From: Acinetobacter courvalinii | GTDB taxonomy: Bacteria; Pseudomonadota; Gammaproteobacteria; Pseudomonadales; Moraxellaceae | Length of the DNA stretch: 64,000 bases | Assembly (NCBI RefSeq): GCF_014635545.1 | Contig: NZ_BMDA01000002.1 | Coordinates: forward strand, 186,001 to 250,000 | Reading direction: 5' to 3' | Shown: in pieces, positions 53,526 through 62,549 of the stretch | Numbering within the stretch: the first letter of the stretch is position 1 | Layout of the letters: every line of letters starts with the position of its first letter | Program-made: the position numbers and the translations under genes | The notes under the pieces: model-generated | The model's database searches: none | What the model saw: the letters and a program-made list of their open reading frames with translations, nothing else | What the model was told of the DNA's origin: nothing

Positions 53526-53602
53526 AACAGCAATTTTATGCAATTCTCCTGATGCAAATTTTGGCATAGTCATACGGTCTTTTATTAACCCTTGTGATTT
53601 TG

Positions 53603-54316
53603 ATGTTAAGTGACAGCGTAACTGATGATACCCCCATGACCGTAACGCGGGCATTTTTTAATGGTGTCGTCAAAATACTACCGCTGTGTTTTGCGGTGTT
53701 ACCGTGGGGCTTACTCGCGGGCTCTATGGCAATTCAGGCTGGGCTGACCACCTTACAGGCGGTGGGCATGTCTGCGCTGGTTTTTGCGGGTGCAGCACAG
53801 TTGATGACTTTGGGGCTGGTCATGGCAGGAACACCTGCTTTAACCATTATTATCTCCGTATTTTTAATCACCACCCAGCATTATCTGTATGCGCTCTATC
53901 TCCGTGAAGATATTTCCAGACAGCCATTGAAACATCGCTTAATGTTGGGATTTCTACTGACAGATGAACTGTTTGCGGTGAGTATTAAAAAGCAGCAGCA
54001 TTATATTTATTATTTGCTGGGTGCAGGCAGTTGCTTTTATCTATGCTGGGTGTTGTTCAGCCTGTGTGGCGTATTGCTGGCAGCTTCAGTGCCCAATCTG
54101 GATCAATATCATCTCGATTTTTCCATTGTTGCGACCTTTATCGCCATCGTGATTCCATTTATTAAAAACCTGAATACGCTGGTCGGTGTGCTGGTCTCGG
54201 TTATGCTGACGGTTGTGTTCTTGAGTCTGGGCATTAAAAGTGCCGCCATCTTGGCGGGGGTGATTGGTATGTTAACTGCGACCTGTTTGCAGAATCTGCG
54301 GGAGCGTGCGGCATGA
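53603..54316 (+). CDS. azlC: AzlC-family branched-chain amino acid exporter subunit
   Basis: About 237 residues, large subunit of the AzlCD exporter in the inner membrane. The N-terminus FFNGVVKILPLCFAVLPWGLLAGSMAIQAGLT is the family signature, with four or five more membrane helices and AAQLMTLGLVMAG, TQHYLYALYLRED. Possible starts are GTG 53594, ATG 53603 and ATG 53636; ATG 53603 is used. The stop overlaps azlD by four bases (ATGA). It exports branched-chain amino acids or analogues; the AraC gene upstream likely senses the substrate. Confidence 0.9.
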   Translation: MLSDSVTDDTPMTVTRAFFNGVVKILPLCFAVLPWGLLAGSMAIQAGLTTLQAVGMSALVFAGAAQLMTLGLVMAGTPALTIIISVFLITTQHYLYALYLREDISRQPLKHRLMLGFLLTDELFAVSIKKQQHYIYYLLGAGSCFYLCWVLFSLCGVLLAASVPNLDQYHLDFSIVATFIAIVIPFIKNLNTLVGVLVSVMLTVVFLSLGIKSAAILAGVIGMLTATCLQNLRERAA

Positions 54317-54630
54317 GTTGGTTTCTGCTGATTATTCTGGCCATTGTAGTTTTCATGAATCGCTATATTCTGCTGGAACCGAATATTCCATTACGCTTAC
54401 CGAAATGGTTCCAGCAATCCTTGCAGTATTCTGCACCGTGTTTATTGACCGCGATTGCCACGCCGATTGTATTTATGGATGAGCATGGGGCTTTCCGTAG
54501 TACTTTACTCAACCCCTATTTTCTGGCGACGCTGCTGACCATTGTAATTGCCTACAAGGTCAAGCATACCTTGTTGACCATTATCCTGAGTCTGGCCTGT
54601 TTTTACGGGTTGGTATTTTGGTTGCATTAA
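54313..54630 (+). CDS. azlD: AzlD-family exporter subunit
   Basis: A 105-residue membrane protein with about four hydrophobic segments, the small partner of AzlC. It begins in the ATGA overlap with azlC, which makes translation coupled and the stoichiometry close. AzlD families keep the FLATLLTIVIAYKVKHTLL-type helix seen near residue 70-88. Together with the AraC regulator it completes a three-gene module. Confidence 0.9.
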   Translation: MSWFLLIILAIVVFMNRYILLEPNIPLRLPKWFQQSLQYSAPCLLTAIATPIVFMDEHGAFRSTLLNPYFLATLLTIVIAYKVKHTLLTIILSLACFYGLVFWLH

Positions 54631-54676
54631 ACGCTTGGGCTGTTAAATAAAGTGCCCAAGCGTTTCATTTTGGGAA

Positions 54677-55432
54677 TTAACGGGTGGTATAACCGCCATT
54701 GGCGAAAATGGTTTGGCCTGTAATCCACCAGCCCTCTGTGACCAGAAAGCGAACCAGCGGTTCAATATCTTCAATTTGGGTCAGTCCACCTAAAGCGGAA
54801 GCAGATTGATGATAGGCCACGGCTTCAGGTGCTTCCTGACCATAGAAAAATGGCGTATCCATCGGACCCGGCGCAACCGCAGTCACTGAAATGCCACGTT
54901 CACCAAACTCTTTGGATGCGGCTCGGGTGTAATGTTCTACCGGTGCTTTCAGACCTTCATAGGTGGAATAGAGACCGGTATAGGCAGCCAGTAAACTGGT
55001 CACAATACTACAGATTTTTCCGTGCGGATTGAGATGACGGCCTGCAGACTGAATGAAGAAATAGGCAATCTTGTTATTAATCTCATTCATCCCGTCAAAT
55101 TCCTGTTCAGTCGTCTCCAGATACGGTTTTTTGAGCACGCGACCGACGGTATTGATGGCAATATCCACCCCGCCAAAGTTTTCTTTGGCAGTGATAAACA
55201 GGTGTTCAATATTCTGAATATCGGATAAATCTGCTTGCACCAAAACCGCTTTTGCCCCGAATGCCTGTACGGCTTTTAAGGTTTCTTCTGCATCTGCCTG
55301 TGTGGCTGCACTATTATAATGAATGAGCAAGTTTGCTCCTTGTTCTGCAAACTTGCGTGAAATCAAGCCTCCCAGGTTTTTAGCGCCGCCCGTAATCAAG
55401 ACGGTTTTTCCGGCTAGCGTATGTTGTGACAT
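54677..55432 (-). CDS. SDR-family oxidoreductase
   Basis: A 251-residue short-chain dehydrogenase. NAD(P)-binding GGAKNLGGLISRKF (an unusual TGGAKNLGG in place of TGxxxGIG), the NNAG-equivalent INTVGRV, catalytic YSTYEGLKAPVEHYTRAASKEF with Y-x3-K altered to YEGLK, and GPMDTPFF. The Tyr and Lys are three residues apart as required. The frame extends 58 codons upstream but MSQHTLAGK with an AGGAGAGAGAG ribosome site is the real start. It is divergent from a LysR gene, the probable regulator. Confidence 0.88.
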   Translation of the reverse strand: MSQHTLAGKTVLITGGAKNLGGLISRKFAEQGANLLIHYNSAATQADAEETLKAVQAFGAKAVLVQADLSDIQNIEHLFITAKENFGGVDIAINTVGRVLKKPYLETTEQEFDGMNEINNKIAYFFIQSAGRHLNPHGKICSIVTSLLAAYTGLYSTYEGLKAPVEHYTRAASKEFGERGISVTAVAPGPMDTPFFYGQEAPEAVAYHQSASALGGLTQIEDIEPLVRFLVTEGWWITGQTIFANGGYTTR

Positions 55433-55536
55433 CTCTCTCTCCTGATTGTTGTGTATGAAAATCATGCTAATGCAATTTATTTGTTTGAAATAGTTGTTAG
55501 TATTGAACTGATTGTGCAGAAAAGTTGAATAATAAA

Positions 55537-56421
55537 ATGGATAAGATTGAGCGCTTAAAAATCTTTTGTTTAGTGGCAGAGAAGCAATCTTTTGCACAAG
55601 CTGCACTGCAACTGGGATTGCCCCGCTCCAATGTGACCTATGCCATACAGGCGCTTGAAAAAGAATATGAAGTACTGCTGTTCTATCGCACCACTCGTAA
55701 AGTCGCTTTAACCCATGAGGGGAGTCTGTTTTATCAGGAAGCCATGCGTCTGGTGACGCAATTAAAAGAGCTGAATCGCTTTAAGACGCATGTGCGTAGT
55801 ACGGAAGGCAAGATTAGCATTGGCATGCCGAAACGCTTGGCCACTCAGCTGTTGATTCCGCATTTAGGTTCTTTTTATCAGCGCTATCCCAAGGTCAAAG
55901 TACTGGTGAATGGTAGTGATGACTTTTCCAATCTGATTGAACAGCAACTGGATTGTGTGGTGCGGGTGGGACAGGTACAAGACCAATATCTGCTGATCAG
56001 GCCCATCACACAAACCCATATCTGGACACTGGCAGCACCTGCTTATCTAGCCGAATTTGGTGAACCCAAAAGCGTTGAGGAACTGCAGCAGCATTATGCC
56101 GTGGACTACCATGTGGCGAAACATTATCGGGAATGGAGTGAATTGGTATTTCGGGATCAGCGTCTGAGAATGCCTTACCGTTTACTGATTGAAAATACCG
56201 AAGCCTATATTCAGGCAGGCTTAGCAGGGATCGGGATTATCCAGATTCCTGAATTTGATGCTGCACCCTATGTACGGCAAGGTGTGTTACAGCGTTTATT
56301 TGTAGAGGTTCCGGACTTGCAATTACCGGTCAATATTTTATTGACGGATCGCCAGTATCGTCCTCAATATTTTCAGGATTTTATTGATTGGTTAGAGGAA
56401 TTATTAAAGCAGCAGCTATAG
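55537..56421 (+). CDS. LysR-family transcriptional regulator
   Basis: A 294-residue LTTR with HTH KQSFAQAALQLGLPRSNVTYAIQALEKEYEVLLFYRTTRKVALTHEG at residues about 16-60 and the usual effector domain. The ATG at 55537 is preferred over the TTG at 55525. It is divergent from the SDR gene with 104 bp between starts, so it likely regulates it. It belongs to the same CrgA/AaeR-like branch as the two regulators at the left end. Confidence 0.9.
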   Translation: MDKIERLKIFCLVAEKQSFAQAALQLGLPRSNVTYAIQALEKEYEVLLFYRTTRKVALTHEGSLFYQEAMRLVTQLKELNRFKTHVRSTEGKISIGMPKRLATQLLIPHLGSFYQRYPKVKVLVNGSDDFSNLIEQQLDCVVRVGQVQDQYLLIRPITQTHIWTLAAPAYLAEFGEPKSVEELQQHYAVDYHVAKHYREWSELVFRDQRLRMPYRLLIENTEAYIQAGLAGIGIIQIPEFDAAPYVRQGVLQRLFVEVPDLQLPVNILLTDRQYRPQYFQDFIDWLEELLKQQL

Positions 56422-56456
56422 GCATTGATCTGCTCACGATAAAAATTCATAAGACA

Positions 56457-56488
56457 TAAAAAAAGCATACCTGAGTATGCTCTTTTTA
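56457..56488. terminator. Bidirectional terminator LysR/CitMHS
   Basis: AGCATAC/GTATGCT stem, loop CTGA, with A-run left and T-run right. Confidence 0.85.
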
Positions 56489-56500
56489 TTTTGGCAAAGA

Positions 56501-57808
56501 TTAATAGAGACCGAGCAAGAAACCAACACCTAAAGTGAAGAAGCTAAATAGCCAGATCCAGCCAAACGAGTAACGTAAATGACGTCCCATATCCGTCCCG
56601 GCCAGACCCATGGCCAGCCATGTTGCTGGTGAGAATGGGCTAACGAAGGTACCGGCATTATTGCCAATGGCCATGGCATACACCACTGAATCGGCAGTCA
56701 CACCAGCGGTTGCAGTCACTTCCTGAACAATCGGCAAGAGGGCAAAATAGTAAGCATCGGTGCTGGTAAACAGGTCCATTGGCACACCTAGGATACCGAC
56801 CAGAATATGCAGGCTACCGACCCAAGTCGTTGGTAAAATATGAATCAGATCCAGTGCGATTGACTTCAACATGCCTGATTCGGAGAGAATTCCCAAAAAG
56901 GCGCCAGCAGCAAAAATAATCGCAACCATGCTTAAGGCTTGAGGTGCATGTCGGCTGATCACCGCCATTTGTTCTCTTGGTTTAGGGAAGTTCACCAATA
57001 ATACGAGCGATAAGGCAATCATAAAGACGTAGGGTGCCGAGAACAGACCAAACGCCAGACAGATAACCGCAAGAATAACCAGAGCGATGTTAAACCAGAA
57101 CTTTTTAGGTTTGACTTGTTCTTGTACATCTTCCGCCATATCGGCTGCCATGCAGTCCTGTTCAAAAGGTGTGGTACCTAAGGCTTGTGCTGCCAGGATA
57201 CGTTTTTTTTCACGTAAGCCCATCAATACGGCAAAGCCCATCATACCCAGAATACCAATTACCTGTACCGGGATCAGGCTCTGCCAGAGTGCGGCGGCTT
57301 CAATGCCAGTCACGGCAGATGCACGACCTAAAGGGCCACCCCACGGCACCATATTCATAATGCCCATACTGCCGGCCATGAGTAACAGCATCAGATAAGG
57401 ACTCATCCCCAGTTTGCGATAGAGCGGCAGTAAGGCAGGAATAATAATCAGAAAAGTGGCCGCCCCGGAACCGTCCAGATGCACGATAGCAGCAATCAAG
57501 GTGGTCATCACCGCAACAATCACCACATTACCGCGGGTCAGACGCACCATGTTGCGGATCATGGGATCAAAAACATGTAACTCTTTTAAAATACTGAAAA
57601 ACAAAATGGCAAATAAAAACATGGTGGCCACTTTGCTGACTTTTAATAAACCTGCTTCAAAGAAGCCGGAAATCTCGCTAATCGAAAAGCCAGCAATGAG
57701 TGCCCCAATAAGCGGAACAATCGACATTGCAACAATTGGACTGGTTTTACCCGACATGAGTAACGCGACAATCGTTACAATAATTAGAATACCTATCAGC
57801 GTAAGCAT
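56501..57808 (-). CDS. CitMHS-family citrate:proton symporter
   Basis: A 435-residue inner-membrane carrier with 11-12 hydrophobic segments. Signature phrases are AIVHLDGSGAATFLIIIPALLPLYRKLGMSP, VPWGGPLGRASAVTG, and a C-terminal IGNNAGTFVSPFSPATWLAMGLAG. The CitMHS family takes up citrate as a metal complex with protons. A single gene without an adjacent sensor kinase; its own regulator is not evident. A strong terminator separates it from the convergent LysR gene. Confidence 0.92.
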   Translation of the reverse strand: MLTLIGILIIVTIVALLMSGKTSPIVAMSIVPLIGALIAGFSISEISGFFEAGLLKVSKVATMFLFAILFFSILKELHVFDPMIRNMVRLTRGNVVIVAVMTTLIAAIVHLDGSGAATFLIIIPALLPLYRKLGMSPYLMLLLMAGSMGIMNMVPWGGPLGRASAVTGIEAAALWQSLIPVQVIGILGMMGFAVLMGLREKKRILAAQALGTTPFEQDCMAADMAEDVQEQVKPKKFWFNIALVILAVICLAFGLFSAPYVFMIALSLVLLVNFPKPREQMAVISRHAPQALSMVAIIFAAGAFLGILSESGMLKSIALDLIHILPTTWVGSLHILVGILGVPMDLFTSTDAYYFALLPIVQEVTATAGVTADSVVYAMAIGNNAGTFVSPFSPATWLAMGLAGTDMGRHLRYSFGWIWLFSFFTLGVGFLLGLY

Positions 57809-58215
57809 TATTTACTCCCTTAAGTCGTAACCTCTTGCCATAAAAAAAGTGTTAAAAGTACACCAAAAAATAAAAAACAAAGCGCCGTCCATTATGCATA
57901 AAAACTTAAATTACGCTTAAACTTCAGCAGAAAAACTAAACGAAATGCTGGATAAGTGAGCAAATTGTTTAATTTTATCTAAAAATAGTTGTAAAGGAAA
58001 CTGGAAAACTGACTGAAAAGTAGTGGAGTTTTTATCATTTTTTGCGCTTATTCAGCAGCGAAAAATGTCGGAAGAGGGGGAGAAAAAGCCAAAGTTGATC
58101 CAGGCTTCATGGCTGTCTTGTTTAAACCAGCTCAGGTCGAGAAAGGAAAAGACTTTGACAGATTCAATGCGTTGCTTTAAAAATTAGAGTAATTACTCTA
58201 ATTTTAGAAAATACG
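57809..58215. other. 407-bp spacer with a possible gene remnant
   Basis: Promoter of CitMHS on one side. On the + strand, a 55-codon open stretch (58013-58180) ends in protein-like sequence (residues VDPGFMAVLFKP...DFDRFNALL) without a start codon or ribosome site. It could be the tail of a lost gene; family not recognised. Confidence 0.3.
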
Positions 58216-58980
58216 ATGCAGATTGGTCGACAGCACTGGATGAACCGGACTTCTGGTGATTTAGGATTAAAAGATCGCATAACCTTGCTGAGTCACAGTT
58301 TACTGCCAGTCATTCAGCAAACCATTAAAAGCTATGCTCTAGCCCACCATAAACAGCGCAACAGAATGCAACAATTGAGTATCGAAGATCTGGTATTGCC
58401 CGATAGCTCAGATGTACAACAGGCCTTGGCCCAGATGCAGTCTTGTAGTGCTGAGGCCTTACAGAATCACTGTCTGCGTACATGGTGTTACGCCATTGCC
58501 TTTGCCAAAATGCAACGACTGCAATGTGATGCTGAGCTGTTGGCAGTTTCATGCCTGTTACACGATTTGGGAATGACAACACAACATTATCAGCATCATG
58601 CACATTGCCGTTGCTTTGCCGGGCAAGGAGCCTATGCTGCGAAAGACTGGTCAATTCAACAAGGCTGGGACATGGGGCGCGCTGATCAGCTGTTTGATGT
58701 GATCAGTCTGCATATGAACCCCCATGTCGCCCTTGAGCAGGGGCTTGAGGCTCATTTATTACAACAGGCTGCCAGCTGCGACGTCATTGGTAGCCGTGGT
58801 TTTGAATTTTCCAAACAGTTTAGACAGCAATTACAGCAACATTATCCGCGCCTCGATTTTAACCGGATCATGATTGAATTTACCCAGCGGGAAGCTGAAC
58901 AGCGACCCCGTTCTCGCACCGCCATGCTGGTCCAGAGTGGATTTAAGCAGTTGGTAAATTCAAATCCTTATTTAAAATAA
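58216..58980 (+). CDS. HD-domain phosphohydrolase-like protein
   Basis: A 254-residue HD-superfamily protein. The motif order is NHCLRTWCYAIAFAK (first His near residue 82), LLHDLGMT (His-Asp, near 115), HCRCFAGQGAYAAKDW, and DVISLHMNPH (late His). The wording resembles the cyanamide-hydratase-like HD group, but the substrate could differ; a metal-dependent phosphohydrolase is the general expectation. It stands alone between intergenic DNA and a strong terminator. Confidence 0.85.
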   Translation: MQIGRQHWMNRTSGDLGLKDRITLLSHSLLPVIQQTIKSYALAHHKQRNRMQQLSIEDLVLPDSSDVQQALAQMQSCSAEALQNHCLRTWCYAIAFAKMQRLQCDAELLAVSCLLHDLGMTTQHYQHHAHCRCFAGQGAYAAKDWSIQQGWDMGRADQLFDVISLHMNPHVALEQGLEAHLLQQAASCDVIGSRGFEFSKQFRQQLQQHYPRLDFNRIMIEFTQREAEQRPRSRTAMLVQSGFKQLVNSNPYLK

Positions 58981-58991
58981 GTCCAAAATAA

Positions 58992-59023
58992 AAAACCACT
59001 TTTGCCTGAACAAAAGTGGTTTT
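58992..59023. terminator. Bidirectional terminator HD/MFS
   Basis: AAAACCACTTTTG/CAAAAGTGGTTTT 13-bp stem, 6-nt loop. Confidence 0.9.
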
Positions 59024-59044
59024 GCTAGTTAAGCTTGAATGTAG

Positions 59045-60337
59045 TTAGTGGTCATGTTCCAGATATTCAGGCTTTTTCGGTAAGGCCCAGCTACAGAAGA
59101 AACAGATCATCAGCATGATAATCACATAAATAAAGAAGATGTTTTCAATACCTGCATCTTTAAATAGCAACGCCACCGATGGTGCTGAACCACCAAACAA
59201 GGCATTACCGACGGCATAAGAGAAACCGACACCTAAGGCACGCACATGTGGAGGGAACATTTCTGCTTTGACCAAACCACTGATTGAGGTGTAGAAGCTC
59301 AGCAGCATCATCAGGAAAATCAGTAATAAGGTGATAATGACAGGCGAGTCAGCAAAGCTACGCATACCGGTGACCATCACCGGATAGATAAAGATCGCGC
59401 TGAGTAAACTGAAAGCCAGCATGGATGCACGACGGCCAATACGGTCTGAAAGCATCCCAAACAACGGTTGCGCCAACATAAACACAAACAAGGCTGTGGT
59501 CATAATGAAACCGACAGTTTTGCCATCCATCCCGATGTTGGTGAGATAGGTTTTAGAATACACCGTAACCACATAGAAGGTCAGTGAACCTGCAGAGGTA
59601 TAACCGACTACCAGCAAGAAGGTTTTCCAGTGCTGTTTCAGTAAGGCAACCAGACTACCGGATTCCTCACGTTCCGCATCTTCATGCGATAAAGTTTCTT
59701 CTAAACGGCTTCGTGCCAGTAAAGACAAGATTGCCGCAATACCCCCAATCACGAATGGAATACGCCAGCCGCCATCATTCAATTGCTGTTCGGTCATAAA
59801 GCCAAGCAGGATGACCCCGAGTAAGCTGGCGAGTAGCTGACCACCGGATAAGGTGACGTATTGAAACGAAGCAAAGAAACCGCGTTGACCTTTTAAGCCC
59901 AGTTCACTCATATAGGTAGCGACGGCACCATATTCACCACCGACCGAAAGGCCTTGTAATAAACGAACCATCAGTAGCAGGAAAGGGGCCCACATACCCA
60001 CCTGATCATAGGTCGGCAAGGCTGCAAACAGGAATGAACTCAGTGCCATCAGACAGATTGAAATCACCATGGACTGTTTGCGACCGTGACGGTCAGCGAT
60101 CCGTCCGAATAACCAGCTGCCGATTGGTCGCATAAAGAAGCTGGCTGCAAATACACCCCATACATAAATCGCTTTAGTGGTTGGATCCATATCCGGTGCA
60201 GTTAATGCATGCGTAAAATAAGCAGCAAAGACGGCATAGATATAGAAATCAAACCATTCAACCAAGTTCCCTGATGCCGCACCGACGATACCTTTGATAC
60301 GACTTCTTCTTTCTTCCTTGCTATATACCTGACTCAT
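59045..60337 (-). CDS. MFS transporter, metabolite:H+ symporter family (KgtP/ProP-like)
   Basis: A 430-residue carrier with 12 hydrophobic segments. N-terminal GAASGNLVEWFDFYIYAVFAAYF and the loop GRIADRHGRKQSM are the signature of the metabolite:H+ symporter subfamily, which takes up dicarboxylates, alpha-ketoglutarate, citrate or osmolytes. LSVGGEYGAVATYMSE near residue 133 and MLSDRIGRRASM in the second half confirm it. The exact substrate is not readable. It is preceded by a large gene-free spacer with a strong inverted repeat. Confidence 0.92.
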   Translation of the reverse strand: MSQVYSKEERRSRIKGIVGAASGNLVEWFDFYIYAVFAAYFTHALTAPDMDPTTKAIYVWGVFAASFFMRPIGSWLFGRIADRHGRKQSMVISICLMALSSFLFAALPTYDQVGMWAPFLLLMVRLLQGLSVGGEYGAVATYMSELGLKGQRGFFASFQYVTLSGGQLLASLLGVILLGFMTEQQLNDGGWRIPFVIGGIAAILSLLARSRLEETLSHEDAEREESGSLVALLKQHWKTFLLVVGYTSAGSLTFYVVTVYSKTYLTNIGMDGKTVGFIMTTALFVFMLAQPLFGMLSDRIGRRASMLAFSLLSAIFIYPVMVTGMRSFADSPVIITLLLIFLMMLLSFYTSISGLVKAEMFPPHVRALGVGFSYAVGNALFGGSAPSVALLFKDAGIENIFFIYVIIMLMICFFCSWALPKKPEYLEHDH

Positions 60338-60896
60338 ATACGTTCCTTTTCACCAAGCAAGATTCTGTAACTGAATCTTTACAGAATGTTATATACCGCT
60401 AAAGAAGCATGAAAATGACACTATTTTGTATGTTTTTTATGAATATATTTTTATCTAGAGAGAATAACTATGATTCTGAGCTAACTCATTGACAGATATA
60501 CATTGTCAGAATGGTCAATGTATAGGTTTTAATCTTTTTAAAAGCAGAGAATTAAGTATTTATAAGAGACAATATTTGCATTCGCCTGATTCAGTTTATG
60601 TAAATGATCTGTAATAGAGCCATTTTGGTGCAATCTATCTTGAGCATTTTTTTAGATGATTGGATGGCTGTGTGGAGATTAAATCTTGATCGATGCATTA
60701 AGACATGAATATCCATTCATTAAGCTATAAACAGGCCGAGTCGTTAGAACTGATGATTAAAGCAGCAAAGCTGTGGATAAGTTTCAGTTTATACACACAG
60801 TCAATCCGTGTTGTTTTTAATCGTATTTTCACCCGTCCTGATTTTTTGCTTTTGGCTTATGCCGTCCTAGAGCAGCAAGCTATTTTGGAATAACAC
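60338..60896. other. 559-bp gene-free spacer with inverted repeat
   Basis: Contains the perfect repeat TATACATTG-N10-CAATGTATA (60497-60524) and an overlapping CATTGAC/GTCAATG pair (60487-60520). A 62-codon + strand frame at 60705-60893 is poorly supported and left out. Probable upstream regulatory region of the MFS gene. Confidence 0.5.
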
Positions 60897-61274
60897 TTAG
60901 TCCAGCACTGGAATAATGCAGTCTGCTCTGAATGGACAGGGCTCTCCCTGCGTAAATTGAGTCAGCATGCTTCTGATCTGATAAAGCTGGGCAATTTTTT
61001 CATCAATCAAGTTGAGCTTTTCTTGAAGAAGGGTCTGGACCTGTGCCGCAGGAATTTCCTCTTGCGCCGTCATATTTAAAATTTGCTTGATTTCATTCAG
61101 GGTGTAGCCCAGATTTTTGGCAGAACGAATCAGTTGTAGCTGTTGCAGCGTCTGTTCCGGATAATCTTTATAGCCATTATTACAGGTCATGGACTGGATC
61201 AGCTGCATCTTTTCATAAAAGCGAATGGTGTCCCGGCTTAGGTTTGCCTGTTTTGCCAACTGTCCAATCAACAT
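60897..61274 (-). CDS. MerR-family transcriptional regulator
   Basis: A 125-residue MerR regulator. Residues 1-60 form the winged HTH (MLIGQLAKQANLSRDTIRFYEKMQLIQS) and LGYTLNEIKQIL, followed by a long dimer helix and a C-terminal CPFRADC, a Cys-x5-Cys sensing loop typical of metal or thiol sensors of the CueR/ZntR group. It is divergent from the NAD-dependent epimerase-like gene, with a MerR-type 19-bp-spacer promoter in between oriented to that gene. Confidence 0.9.
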   Translation of the reverse strand: MLIGQLAKQANLSRDTIRFYEKMQLIQSMTCNNGYKDYPEQTLQQLQLIRSAKNLGYTLNEIKQILNMTAQEEIPAAQVQTLLQEKLNLIDEKIAQLYQIRSMLTQFTQGEPCPFRADCIIPVLD

Positions 61275-61317
61275 CTTGCGTATCCTTTATTGTTATAAAA
61301 AAAGCGGTATTAACCCC

Positions 61318-61348
61318 TTGACCATTGAGTGTACTCCATCCTTTAACC
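61318..61348 (+). promoter_or_regulatory. MerR-type promoter with 19-bp spacer
   Basis: TTGACC (-35) and TTAACC (-10) with a 19-bp spacer holding the dyad GAGT-GT-ACTC within near-symmetric flanks. This length and dyad are characteristic of MerR-activated promoters; it drives the + strand gene. Confidence 0.7.
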
Positions 61349-61380
61349 TGTGCCTACAGTCAATCAAATAGGCATAAAAA

Positions 61381-62478
61381 ATGGACCATAATCACTTAAA
61401 AAATCAACAATATTGTCAAGTTGCACTGGTTGCTGGCGCGACAGGTTTTATTGGCCGCTATCTGATTCTGCAACTTTTGCAACAGGGACATTCAGTTTTC
61501 GCCCTGATCCGTAATCCGCTGGAGCAACAACAGGCCCTGATTCAATGGCTGCAACAAAAAAATGTTTCTTTGCAGCAACTGACTTTTATTCAAGGGGATG
61601 TGACTCAGGTAAATCTTGGTATTCAGCCGCAAGACTGGGAGAAATTAAAGTCCGTCAATACTTTATATAATAGTAGTGCCTTGTTTGCCTGGAATCTGGA
61701 GATGCAGCAGGCACGGGCAGTCAATGTTGATGGCGCACTGAATTTACTGGCCTGTGTACATCAGCATTGTGATTTAAAACGCGCTGTACATATGTCAGGA
61801 TATATGCTGACGCTGCTTGATCACTTACGCCAGGCAGGCGTTTGTCTTGAACAGCCCGACCAGACTGACTGGCTCGCGGTATATCAGCGCTTAGGTGCCT
61901 ATGAGGCCTCAAAGATAGAGGCTCATTTTGCCTGGATCCGCGCCGCACAACGCTTGTCGGTGGACTGGACCATTATCCATCCAGCAACGGTGTTGGGTGA
62001 TGATGTCTCTGGCGAGATTCCGTTGAACCAGCCGATTGCGCAAATGATTGATTTGCTAAAACGCAAGAAAATGAGTGCACTGCCGGCAACCGCACAGCAT
62101 TATCTGCCTTTGATCCGGGTCGATGATTTATGTCAGATCATGGTCAAGGCTTCGATGGATCAGGCGTTAGTAAATCAGTCGATGCTGGTAGTCAGCGAGC
62201 ATGATCTGGCCCTACCGCAATTGACGGGCCTGATTGCAGCGCAGTTGCAGGTCAAGGCGCCTACACGCCATGTTCCGGTCGCTTTATTGAAACTGATTTT
62301 AAAGTGGCAATGGCTGGCGAAGAAGCTGGAAATGTCTCGGGAAATGTTAGATTTCCTTAGAACCGAACCTTTAGAACAAGCAGTGTTACAGCAGTTCAAA
62401 CAGCGCTGGCAGCTTGCAACGGGTGATCTGGAAGGCGCAATTCGTAAAACCACGGATTGGGTCAGTCAGGCCCGTTAA
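61381..62478 (+). CDS. NAD(P)-dependent epimerase/dehydratase (extended SDR)
   Basis: A 365-residue extended SDR. N-terminus LVAGATGFIGRYLILQLLQQGHSVFALIRN is the TGxxGxxG nucleotide-binding fold; the catalytic triad segment has a Tyr-x3-Lys (YEASK near residue 180) and WTIIHPATVLGDD. Likely an NAD(P)H-dependent reductase or epimerase acting on a carbonyl substrate. It is probably activated by the divergent MerR protein, which suggests response to a metal, aldehyde or electrophile. Start ATG at 61381; no ribosome site stands out. Terminator at 62499-62528. Confidence 0.87.
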   Translation: MDHNHLKNQQYCQVALVAGATGFIGRYLILQLLQQGHSVFALIRNPLEQQQALIQWLQQKNVSLQQLTFIQGDVTQVNLGIQPQDWEKLKSVNTLYNSSALFAWNLEMQQARAVNVDGALNLLACVHQHCDLKRAVHMSGYMLTLLDHLRQAGVCLEQPDQTDWLAVYQRLGAYEASKIEAHFAWIRAAQRLSVDWTIIHPATVLGDDVSGEIPLNQPIAQMIDLLKRKKMSALPATAQHYLPLIRVDDLCQIMVKASMDQALVNQSMLVVSEHDLALPQLTGLIAAQLQVKAPTRHVPVALLKLILKWQWLAKKLEMSREMLDFLRTEPLEQAVLQQFKQRWQLATGDLEGAIRKTTDWVSQAR

Positions 62479-62498
62479 ACAGAGCTTTATTCAAAATA

Positions 62499-62529
62499 AA
62501 AACAGCCAGTCAAAGGACGGGCTGTTTTC
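62499..62529. terminator. Bidirectional terminator SDR/acr1
   Basis: AAAACAGCC/GGCTGTTTT stem with a 12-nt loop between the convergent genes. Confidence 0.8.
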
Positions 62530-62549
62530 TTAATGAACCGGCTAGAGGC

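Noticed and set aside
60705-60893. 62-codon + strand frame before the MerR gene
   Set aside because: No ribosome binding site and no family resemblance; probably chance in an AT-rich spacer.
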